Positions 1 through 5,682 of a stretch of 8,527 nucleotides of DNA are shown piece by piece. The notes under the pieces are model-generated. The model ran no database searches. It saw nothing but the letters and a program-made list of their open reading frames with translations, and was not told where the DNA came from. The stretch lies in assembly GCA_021841985.1 (NCBI GenBank), contig JAKCCP010000356.1, positions 1 to 8,527 on the forward strand, read 5' to 3'. Made by a program: the position numbers and the translations under genes. Source of the stretch: Pseudomonadota bacterium. GTDB taxonomy: Bacteria; Pseudomonadota; Alphaproteobacteria; Acetobacterales; Acetobacteraceae. Position 1 is the first letter of the stretch. The number at the start of each line of letters is the position of its first letter.

Positions 1-117
1 AGCGTTTCCCTGGCTCTCACCGAAGCCGATATTCCCGTTGCCGGCGCGTTGCCAGAGTGTCTTCCAGCTCGCCCAGAGATCCGCGGGCATGTTTTGCGAG
101 GAGGTGACGTCGGGCAT
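1..117 (-). CDS. N-terminal 39 codons of an unrecognised protein (cut by window edge)
   Basis: An open frame starts with ATG at 117-115 and runs off the left edge without a stop. A good Shine-Dalgarno sequence (AAGGAG, in the stretch 125-130) lies about 8 nt upstream of the ATG. The visible peptide begins MPDVTSSQNMPADLWASWKT and continues with LWQRAGNGNIGFGESQGNA. It has three tryptophans in a short, probably helical stretch (DLWASWKTLW), and no signal peptide or transmembrane segment. I do not recognise the family. It does not look like the start of acetate kinase, which would be the expected partner of the upstream phosphotransacylase. A Trp-rich amphipathic N-terminus next to a PHA synthase-like gene could suit a phasin or PhaE-like granule protein, but that is speculation. 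It is in the same direction as the hydratase/phosphotransacylase gene but 114 nt away, and it has its own candidate promoter with an FNR/FixK-type box. Confidence 0.7.
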   Translation of the reverse strand, partial: MPDVTSSQNMPADLWASWKTLWQRAGNGNIGFGESQGNA

Positions 118-153
118 GGTTTCTCTCCTTGTTTTCTACGATCACGTCTCGTC

Positions 154-161
154 ATTCTCTA
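154..161 (-). promoter_or_regulatory. candidate -10 region for the truncated left-edge gene
   Basis: Read on the minus strand, TAGAGAAT lies 37-44 nt upstream of the ATG at 117. It contains a 4/6 match to TATAAT (GAGAAT, 159-154). Its centre lies 32-34 bp downstream of the centre of the FNR-type palindrome, the spacing expected for a class II activator site near -41.5. A transcription start near 147-149 would give a leader of about 30 nt. The match is weak on its own and rests mainly on the spacing to the palindrome. Confidence 0.35.
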
Positions 162-182
162 GCACCCTGCGCCGGCCGGGGC

Positions 183-198
183 TTTGATCGGCATCAAA
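183..198 (-). promoter_or_regulatory. FNR/FixK-type palindrome (anaerobox)
   Basis: The sequence TTGAT-CGGC-ATCAA at 184-197 is a perfect match to the FNR/FixK/Anr consensus TTGAT-N4-ATCAA. It extends by one more base pair on each side (T183, A198). It is centred at 190.5, 73 nt upstream of the ATG of the truncated gene, and lies just beyond the stop codon of the preceding gene, so the minus-strand gene at 1-117 is the likely target. In many alphaproteobacteria such sites are bound by FnrL or FixK-type CRP/FNR-family activators under low oxygen. A chance perfect 14-bp match in the right place in GC-rich DNA is unlikely, but binding is inferred. Confidence 0.7.
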
Positions 199-231
199 TT
201 CCAGGCCGTTCTTCCGCCTTTTGCCGCCGGC

Positions 232-1650
232 TCAGGGGGGCGTGGCGCGGGCGCGCGCGAGCAGCACCGCGACCGCGGCCGACGCGATGCGGGTGCGGGC
301 GCTGTCGGCGCGGCTGGTGAGGATGATCGGCACGCGCGCGCCGAGGACGACGCCAGCGGCATCGGCGCCGGCGAGAAACGTCAATTGCTTGGCGAGCATG
401 TTGCCGGCCTCGAGATCGGGCACGACGAGAATGTCGGCGCGCCCGGCGACCTCGGAGACGATGTGCTTTTCCCGTGCCGCCTCCATGCTCACCGCGTTGT
501 CGAAGGCGAGCGGCCCATCCACCAGCGCCCCGGTGATCTGCCCGCGATCGGCCATCTTGCAGAGCGCGGCGGCGTCCAGCGTCGAGCGCAGTTTCGGATT
601 GATGGTCTCGATGGCCGAAAGAATGGCGACCTTCGGCGCAGCGATCGCCATGGCTTGCGCGAGATCGATGGCGTTTTGGACGATGTCGCGCTTTTCCTCC
701 AGCGTCGGCGCGATATTGATCGCGGCATCGGTGATCAGCAGCGGCCGGTCATGACCGGGCACGTCCATCATATAGACGTGGCTGATCCGGCGCGCGGTTT
801 GCAGACCTCGCGCCGGATCGACCACCGCGTGCATCAGTTCGTCGGTGTGCAGCGCGCCTTTCATGACGATATCGGCTTTCGCCTCGCGCACCATGGCGCA
901 GGCGGTGCGCGCGGCCTCGCGCGCGTCGGCGACCGGGATCAGCGTCATCGCCGCGATGTCGATCCTGGCCTCGCTGGCGGCGGCGCGGATTTCGTCCTCG
1001 GGGCCGATCAAGAGCGGCACGATAAGGGCAGACGCGGGGGCCTCGGCGGCGGCCTCTAGCGAGAGCGCATCGCAAGGGTAGACGATCGCCGTCCGCAAGG
1101 GCGCGCCGGCCTCGGCCTTGGCGATGAGATCATGGAAGCGGGTATGCCGGCTGAGGCGGATCTCGGGAAGTTCCATGCGCGGGAGGCTGATTTTCTCGAG
1201 CGGCGCCTTGACCTCGGCGGTCCCGGTGAGAATGTCCTCGCCCTTCTGGTTGGTGCAGCGGCAATCGAGCACCAGATGATCCTGCCCCGATTTCTCGCGC
1301 ACGGTGACGGTCGCGGTGATGGCATCGCCGATCCCGACCGGACGCAAAAAACGCATGTCCTGGCGCAGATAGATGGTTCCCGGCCCCGGCAGCCTGGTGC
1401 CGAGCACGGCGGAAATCAGCCCGCCGCTCCACATGCCGTGGGCGATGATGCGGTGAAAGAGATCATGGGCGGCAAAATTGGGATCGAGATGCGCGGGGTT
1501 GAAATCCCCCGACACGGCGGCGAAAAGGGCGATATCATCGGCGCTCAGGCTGCGCGTGATGCTGGCGCTGTCGCCGATCGCGATCTCGGCGAAGGTTTTG
1601 TTCTCGATCATCTCGGCCGCGTGGATTGCGGTTTTGGCGTCCATCGTCAT
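232..1650 (-). CDS. Bifunctional (R)-enoyl-CoA hydratase / phosphate acetyl- or butyryltransferase
   Basis: The 472-aa protein joins two enzyme domains. Residues about 20-150 form a MaoC/PhaJ-like hot-dog domain carrying the (R)-hydratase signature GDFNPAHLD...IAHGM. D49 and H54 have the same five-residue spacing as the catalytic Asp31/His36 of PhaJ. Residues about 170-468 form a PTA/PTB-type phosphotransacylase with KGALHTDEL (264-272), DGPLAFDNAVS (378-388), PDLEAGNMLAKQL (411-423) and PIILTSRADS (441-450). The expected reactions are interconversion of enoyl-CoA with (R)-3-hydroxyacyl-CoA, and of acyl-CoA plus phosphate with acyl-phosphate, both in the cytosol. The start used is ATG at 1650 (an in-frame ATG at 1644 is possible), 6 nt after the stop of the PHA synthase-like gene, with a weak GAGAGA ribosome site; translational coupling is likely. 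This domain fusion is known in proteobacteria, and nothing essential appears missing. The acyl-chain preference cannot be read from the sequence. Confidence 0.93.
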   Translation of the reverse strand: MTMDAKTAIHAAEMIENKTFAEIAIGDSASITRSLSADDIALFAAVSGDFNPAHLDPNFAAHDLFHRIIAHGMWSGGLISAVLGTRLPGPGTIYLRQDMRFLRPVGIGDAITATVTVREKSGQDHLVLDCRCTNQKGEDILTGTAEVKAPLEKISLPRMELPEIRLSRHTRFHDLIAKAEAGAPLRTAIVYPCDALSLEAAAEAPASALIVPLLIGPEDEIRAAASEARIDIAAMTLIPVADAREAARTACAMVREAKADIVMKGALHTDELMHAVVDPARGLQTARRISHVYMMDVPGHDRPLLITDAAINIAPTLEEKRDIVQNAIDLAQAMAIAAPKVAILSAIETINPKLRSTLDAAALCKMADRGQITGALVDGPLAFDNAVSMEAAREKHIVSEVAGRADILVVPDLEAGNMLAKQLTFLAGADAAGVVLGARVPIILTSRADSARTRIASAAVAVLLARARATPP

Positions 1651-1656
1651 TTTCTC

Positions 1657-3441
1657 TCAAGGTTCCAGAACGTAATGGCCGGGCGCATCGGCGGAGGCGC
1701 GATAGCCGGCCGTGGCCGCGCCGAGACCCGGCGGCTTGGCCGGTGGCCCGGAATGCTCGGAGAGCCACGCCGCCCAGACCGGCCACCATGAGCCCTCCTC
1801 CGGCGTTACCCGCGCCATCCATTCCTCGGGGCCGAGATAAGGCTCTCCCGCGGCGCGCCGATGGCGGCGGAAATGGCGATGGGGATGGCCGGGTTCGCTG
1901 ACGATGCCGGCATTATGCCCGCCCGAGGTGAGGACGAAGGTCACATCGCCTTCATTCAGGAGATGGATTTTATAGACCGAACGCCAGGGCGCGACGTGAT
2001 CGCTCTCGGTGCCGACCACGAAAAACGGCACATGGATATCCTCGACCGCGACCGGTCGGCCGCCGGCGATCAGCCGCCCCTCGGCGAGATCGTTGTCGAG
2101 GAACAGCCAGCGTAGATATTCGCTGTGCATCCGATACGGCATGCGCGTGGTATCGGCATTCCAGACCATCAGATCACTCGGGTGCTCGCGCTCGCCGAGC
2201 AGATATTCCCGCACCATGCGCGACCAGATGAGATCGCGCGAGCGCAGCAGTTGGAACGTCCCGGCCATTTGGCGGTTGTCGAGAAAACCCTGCTGCCACA
2301 TCAGATCTTCGAGAAACGCGAGCTGGCGCTCGGTGATGAAGAGCTGTAATTCGCCGGCCTCGGTGAAGTCGGTTTGGGCGGCAAACAGGGTGACGCTCGC
2401 CAGACGCCGGTCGTCATCGCGCGCCATCGCCGCCGCCGCGATCGCGAGCAGCGTGCCGCCGAGGCAATAGCCACAGGCATGGATCGGGTGCGCCCCCGCG
2501 ATCGCGGTGATCGCATCGAGGGCGGCGATGACGCCGAGGCGGCGGTAATCGTCGAGCCCGACATCGCGCGCTTCCGCCCCGGGATTGCGCCAGGACATGC
2601 AGAACACCGTGAAGCCCTGGCCGACGAGATAGCGGATCAGAGAATTCTGCGCCGACAAATCGAGGATGTAATATTTCATGATCCAGGCCGGCACGATCAG
2701 CACCGGCTCGGGCCGCACCGTCGCCGTGGTCGGGCTGTACTGGATCAATTCCATCAAGGCGTTGCGGAACACCACCTTGCCCGGCGTCGCCGCGATGTCG
2801 CGCCCGACGGCGAGCGGCGAGTGCGATCGCCCGCCCGCGGCGGCGGCGCTGTCTTCGAGGAAATTCTGCCACCCGGCGAGGAAATTCCGCCCGCCCTGAT
2901 CCACCGCCGCGGCGATGATCTCGGGATTGAGGGCGGGGAAATTACTCGGCGACCAGACATCGAGCCATTGCCTCGTGAGAAAAGCGACCATGCGCTGGCT
3001 CGCCGTCTCCATCCCGCGCAACGGGCGGGTCGCCGCGTCGTAAAAACTTTCCACCCGCAGGAACGCCTGCTGATAGGCGTAAAACGGCATTTCCTGCCAG
3101 CGCGGATCGCCGAAGCGATGATCGCTCGCGGCGATGGGCTGCGGCGCGCGGGCAATCCCGAGCAGATCCCGCGAGAAGGCTTCCGCCGCGTCGAGCGCGG
3201 CCCGGGCGAGTTCGGCGCGGCGGTGCGGGTGGCCGGCCAGCGCCGTCGTCCAATCGAGAAAGGCGAACCCGATCTCGGTCGGCGAAAAACCGCCGGTCAG
3301 GCGCGCCGTCCCGGCCGCGAGCAGCCGATCCGCCGCCGCCACGGTGTCGTCACCCGAGGGCGGCCAAGATGGGGGCGAGGCCGGGGGCGGAAGCCGGGGC
3401 GGCGGCGCGGCGGGAGGAAGCGATCGCGTGCTCTGGTCCAT
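1657..3441 (-). CDS. phaC: Poly(3-hydroxyalkanoate) synthase-like alpha/beta hydrolase-fold protein
   Basis: The 594-aa length is typical of class I/II PHA synthases. After a proline-rich, probably disordered N-terminus (residues 8-29) comes a PhaC_N-type region (about 95-265) with the family segments VLIVPAWIMKYYILDLSAQNSL and FTVFCMSWRNP. The alpha/beta-hydrolase core has the synthase version of the lipase box, GYCLGG, with nucleophile C326. It also has D481 in TESDHVAPW and H509 in TSGGHNAG, a complete Cys-Asp-His triad close to the 319/480/508 numbering of the Cupriavidus necator enzyme. The C-terminus (APGHYVLEP) is also family-like. It should polymerise (R)-3-hydroxyacyl-CoA at the PHA granule. 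The ATG at 3441 has an AAGGAG site 5 nt upstream. It heads a tight operon with the hydratase/phosphotransacylase, which could supply or withdraw its substrate. It could be a secondary PHA synthase rather than the main one, since no phaA/phaB is in view. Confidence 0.92.
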   Translation of the reverse strand: MDQSTRSLPPAAPPPRLPPPASPPSWPPSGDDTVAAADRLLAAGTARLTGGFSPTEIGFAFLDWTTALAGHPHRRAELARAALDAAEAFSRDLLGIARAPQPIAASDHRFGDPRWQEMPFYAYQQAFLRVESFYDAATRPLRGMETASQRMVAFLTRQWLDVWSPSNFPALNPEIIAAAVDQGGRNFLAGWQNFLEDSAAAAGGRSHSPLAVGRDIAATPGKVVFRNALMELIQYSPTTATVRPEPVLIVPAWIMKYYILDLSAQNSLIRYLVGQGFTVFCMSWRNPGAEARDVGLDDYRRLGVIAALDAITAIAGAHPIHACGYCLGGTLLAIAAAAMARDDDRRLASVTLFAAQTDFTEAGELQLFITERQLAFLEDLMWQQGFLDNRQMAGTFQLLRSRDLIWSRMVREYLLGEREHPSDLMVWNADTTRMPYRMHSEYLRWLFLDNDLAEGRLIAGGRPVAVEDIHVPFFVVGTESDHVAPWRSVYKIHLLNEGDVTFVLTSGGHNAGIVSEPGHPHRHFRRHRRAAGEPYLGPEEWMARVTPEEGSWWPVWAAWLSEHSGPPAKPPGLGAATAGYRASADAPGHYVLEP

Positions 3442-3465
3442 CGGCTCTCCTTCTGGATTACCCTA

Positions 3466-3490
3466 TCCGTGCCCTGGTTCCGTGCCCTGG
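3466..3490. repeat. Perfect 12-bp tandem direct repeat in the phaC-like leader
   Basis: TCCGTGCCCTGG occurs at 3466-3477 and again, identically, at 3479-3490, with a single T between the copies (period 13 bp). It lies between the candidate -10 box (3498-3503) and the phaC start codon (3441), so it would occupy the first half of the 5' untranslated leader. It may be an operator, an RNA element or a simple local duplication; the sequence does not decide. Confidence 0.8.
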
Positions 3491-3497
3491 CGCGGCG

Positions 3498-3503
3498 CTT
3501 ATA
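3498..3503 (-). promoter_or_regulatory. phaC: candidate -10 box for the phaC-like operon
   Basis: The minus strand reads TATAAG, a 5/6 match to TATAAT, 57 nt upstream of the ATG at 3441. This is conspicuous in GC-rich DNA. No good -35 hexamer lies 16-18 bp upstream (CACCGC is there), which suits an activator-dependent promoter. The FNR/FixK-type palindrome is centred 35 bp upstream of the box centre, about 3 bp further than the canonical class II spacing. The predicted transcript start is near 3491. Confidence 0.45.
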
Positions 3504-3527
3504 CAGCACGCCGGCGGGCGGCGGTGC

Positions 3528-3543
3528 CTTGACGAAGATCAAG
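3528..3543 (-). promoter_or_regulatory. FNR/FixK-type palindrome upstream of the phaC-like operon
   Basis: On the minus strand the site reads TTGAT-CTTC-GTCAA (3542-3529), with one extra complementary base at each end (C3528, G3543). It keeps the invariant TTGA-N6-TCAA core of FNR/FixK boxes and differs from the ideal only in one inner base. It is centred at 3535.5, 94 nt upstream of the phaC start codon. The divergent ppiD gene starts 132 nt away on the other side, so phaC is the better-placed target. A second box of the same type precedes the gene at the left edge, which supports a shared regulator. Confidence 0.6.
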
Positions 3544-3653
3544 ACCCGCCAACACGAGCGGGCGAGCGCGGCTGGAGACGCCCCATGGCCGCGGCCCCTT
3601 GGTGTCCCTCTGGCCTTCATGCCCAGGCTTTTCTATGGTGCGCGGCCTTCCTT

Positions 3654-3658
3654 GGAGG
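3654..3658 (+). promoter_or_regulatory. ppiD: Ribosome binding site that fixes the ppiD start
   Basis: GGAGG at 3654-3658 is followed by 9 nt and then ATG at 3668. This favours 3668 over the in-frame ATG at 3635 and the TTG at 3599. The choice also places the membrane anchor directly after a short basic N-terminus, as in PpiD proteins. Confidence 0.75.
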
Positions 3659-3667
3659 ATTTCGTGT

Positions 3668-5596
3668 ATGCTCGCCAGTTTTCGCGGCCATCTCAACTCC
3701 TGGTTCGTCCGGGCGCTGTTTTTGCTCCTCGTGCTCGCCTTCGCGGTCTGGGGGGTGGGGGACGTGGTGCGGCTGATCGGCGGCGATCCGGCGGTGGCGA
3801 CCGTCGCCGGGCAGAAGCTCGACGCGCCGACCGTCGCCAACGCCTTCCAGAGCCAGTTGCAAGCCGCCGAGCGGCAAATGGGCGCGGATGCGACCCCAAC
3901 CCCGGAAATGCGCCGTGAGGTCGCGCTGCGGACGATCGAAATCCTGATCACCCAGACGGCGATGAACGCCAAGGCCAAGGCGATGGGCGTCGTGGTGCCG
4001 GCGGCCGCGCTGCGTCAGGCGGTGTTCGCGATCCCCGCGTTCCAGGGCCCGGCCGGCAGCTTCGATCGCCGCCAGTTCGAGATGGTGCTGCAGAAAAATG
4101 GCCTCGACGAGGGCCGCTTCCTGAAGATGCTGCGCGGCGACATGCGTGAGCAGGAAATCCTCGGCGCGCTCCGCGCCGGCGTCGCCCCGCCCGAGGAATT
4201 GCTGCGCGCGGTGCTGGTCTATCAGGACCAGACCCGCGCCGCCGACGCCGTGGAGCTGCCCGTCAACGCAGCAGCACCGCCGCCGCCGCCGAGCGAGGCG
4301 CAGCTCCGCCGCTACTACGAAAACCATCCCGGGGATTTCAGCGCGCCGGAATATCGCCGCATCAAGGCGGTGGTGCTGTCCGCCGACACCCTCCTCAAAG
4401 CGATCACCGTTCCCGATGACGAGGTCCGCCAGGCCTTCGATCAGCGCAAGGCGGAATTTTCCAAGCCGGAAACCCGCGCGATCGAGGTCGTCGTGGCGCG
4501 GACCGAGGCCGCGGCGAGCAAGCTCGCCATCGCCTGGCGGGCCGGCGCGGACTGGACGGAGATGACCAAGGCCGCCGAGCAGGCCGGCGAATCGACGCTC
4601 AGTCTCGACACCGCGACGCCGTCGCAAATCCCGGTCCCCGAACTCGCCAAGGCGCTCTTCGCCGCCGAGCCCGGGGTGATCACCGGGCCGATCAAAACCG
4701 ATCTCGCCTGGTATGTCGCCCGCGTCGTCAAGGTCAACGCCCCGAGCAGCGAGGCGTTCGATGCGGTCAAGGACCGCTTGCGCGCCGAACTCGCGCGGCA
4801 GGAGGCGAATGAGCAGCTCGACGGCCACGCGACCAAGCTCGAGGACGCGCTCGCCGGCAGCGGCGGGCTCGATGATCTGCCGGGCGATCTCGGCGCGGTC
4901 GGCGTCGCCGGCACGCTGGACGCCGAAGGGGTCACGCCGGACGGCAAGCCGGCGCCGCTCCCCGGCCCCGAGGCGCTGAACAAGGCGCTGCTGGCCGCCG
5001 CCTTCCAGATGAAAAAAGGCGAGCCGCCGCGCCTCGTCGAGACCGGCGCCGATGCCAGCGCCCCCCCCGGCGAGCCGCCGCCGCCGCGGGCCTATTACGC
5101 GGTCAGCGTCGAGGACATCATCCCGCCCGCGGTCAAACCCTTCGCCGAGGTCAAGGCCGATGTCACCCGCGCCTGGATCGAGGCCGCCCGGCGCCACGCC
5201 CAGGAAGTCACCGCGGCCGGGCTTTTGAGCGCGGTCGAGGGCGGGCAGAGCCTCGCCGATGCGGCGCTCAAGGCCGGGGTCCGGGTACGGCGCCTTGCGC
5301 CGGTGAAGCGCTTCGCCGGCGCCGAGGGCGTGCCGGCGGCGCTGCTCGCGCCGCTTTTCGCCCTGAAGCAGGGCGAGCCGACGATGATCGAGACCAATGA
5401 CGGTTTCATGGTCGCGGTGCTCGCCGAAATCCGCGATCCCGACCCCAAGACCGATACCGCCGAATATGCCAAGATCCGTGCCTCGATGCAGAAGCGGCTG
5501 GGGGACGATATCGAAGAGATCTATGTCACCGCCGTCCGCAACGCGGCCCACCCGCAGGTCAATCAGACTTTGCTGAACCAGATCGCCGCCCCCTGA
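3668..5596 (+). CDS. ppiD: PpiD/SurA-like membrane-anchored peptidyl-prolyl isomerase (periplasmic chaperone)
   Basis: From the ATG at 3668 the protein has 642 aa, close to the usual length of PpiD (about 620-640). A short basic N-terminus (MLASFRGHLNSWFVR) precedes one transmembrane helix (about 14-31). The order then is a SurA_N-type helical region (about 44-190, with EFMVLQKNG-like SurA features around 133-160), a Pro-rich linker (AAAPPPPPSE, 201-210), a parvulin-like region (about 225-357, ending LFAAEPGVITGPIKTDLAWYVARVVKV) and a long C-terminal helical part. The parvulin region lacks the usual active-site histidines: the N-terminal strand reads IEVVVAR and the last strand WYVARV. A chaperone role without strong isomerase activity is therefore likely, as reported for the parvulin domain of E. 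coli PpiD. It is expected at the inner membrane facing the periplasm, assisting folding of exported proteins. trpE follows after 86 nt in the same direction, an arrangement I recall from other alphaproteobacteria. Confidence 0.9.
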   Translation: MLASFRGHLNSWFVRALFLLLVLAFAVWGVGDVVRLIGGDPAVATVAGQKLDAPTVANAFQSQLQAAERQMGADATPTPEMRREVALRTIEILITQTAMNAKAKAMGVVVPAAALRQAVFAIPAFQGPAGSFDRRQFEMVLQKNGLDEGRFLKMLRGDMREQEILGALRAGVAPPEELLRAVLVYQDQTRAADAVELPVNAAAPPPPPSEAQLRRYYENHPGDFSAPEYRRIKAVVLSADTLLKAITVPDDEVRQAFDQRKAEFSKPETRAIEVVVARTEAAASKLAIAWRAGADWTEMTKAAEQAGESTLSLDTATPSQIPVPELAKALFAAEPGVITGPIKTDLAWYVARVVKVNAPSSEAFDAVKDRLRAELARQEANEQLDGHATKLEDALAGSGGLDDLPGDLGAVGVAGTLDAEGVTPDGKPAPLPGPEALNKALLAAAFQMKKGEPPRLVETGADASAPPGEPPPPRAYYAVSVEDIIPPAVKPFAEVKADVTRAWIEAARRHAQEVTAAGLLSAVEGGQSLADAALKAGVRVRRLAPVKRFAGAEGVPAALLAPLFALKQGEPTMIETNDGFMVAVLAEIRDPDPKTDTAEYAKIRASMQKRLGDDIEEIYVTAVRNAAHPQVNQTLLNQIAAP

Positions 5597-5652
5597 ACCC
5601 GCTCCCCTGAACCCGCTCCCCGAACCCGCTCCCCGAACCCGCTCCCCGAACC
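5594..5652. repeat. 13/14-bp tandem repeat spanning the ppiD stop codon
   Basis: The unit GAACCCGCTCCCC is present four times in a row (5595-5607, 5609-5621, 5622-5634, 5635-5647) plus a partial fifth copy (GAACC, 5648-5652). The first two copies are preceded by a T, giving a 14-bp period that drops to 13 bp. The TGA stop of ppiD lies inside the first copy. The minus strand carries at least eight runs of three or four G separated by AGC or TTC(A), which fits a G-quadruplex-forming sequence. The rest of the ppiD-trpE gap (5653-5682) holds the trpE ribosome site. Confidence 0.95.
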
Positions 5653-5682
5653 GGCGCCGATGCGGCGCGAGAGGAATGCCCG

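Larger units (their letters stand above)
3442..3667. other. Divergent intergenic region between the phaC-like gene and ppiD
   Basis: These 226 nt separate two divergent genes. The phaC-proximal half holds the 12-bp direct repeat, the TATAAG box and the FNR/FixK-type palindrome. The ppiD-proximal half (about 3544-3653) should hold the ppiD promoter, but I see no convincing pair of -35/-10 hexamers there. TATGGT at 3635-3640 is the best -10-like string and lacks a matching -35. No coding sequence is supported, although an in-frame upstream extension of ppiD reaches into it. Confidence 0.6.

Noticed and set aside
166..231. A terminator after the hydratase/phosphotransacylase gene built on GCCGGC strings
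   Set aside because: The short GC palindromes near 171-176 and 223-230 give no stable stem with a following T-run on the minus strand.
184..1059. A 291-codon plus-strand open frame opposite the hydratase/phosphotransacylase gene
   Set aside because: It is antisense to strongly conserved domains, has no ribosome site, and its start falls inside the anaerobox.
3529..3534. TTGACG as a -35 box for ppiD
   Set aside because: No -10-like hexamer lies 16-18 bp downstream (ACACGA is there), and the string is better explained as one half of the FNR/FixK-type palindrome.
2374..3918. A 514-codon plus-strand open frame across the phaC-like gene and into ppiD
   Set aside because: It is antisense to a gene with a complete catalytic triad and runs out of frame into ppiD; its sequence is Arg/Gly-rich with no family features.
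3617..5551. A 644-codon open frame on the minus strand opposite ppiD
   Set aside because: It is a GC-driven shadow. The composition (very rich in R, G, D, H, L) and lack of any recognisable domain contrast with the clear PpiD features on the plus strand.
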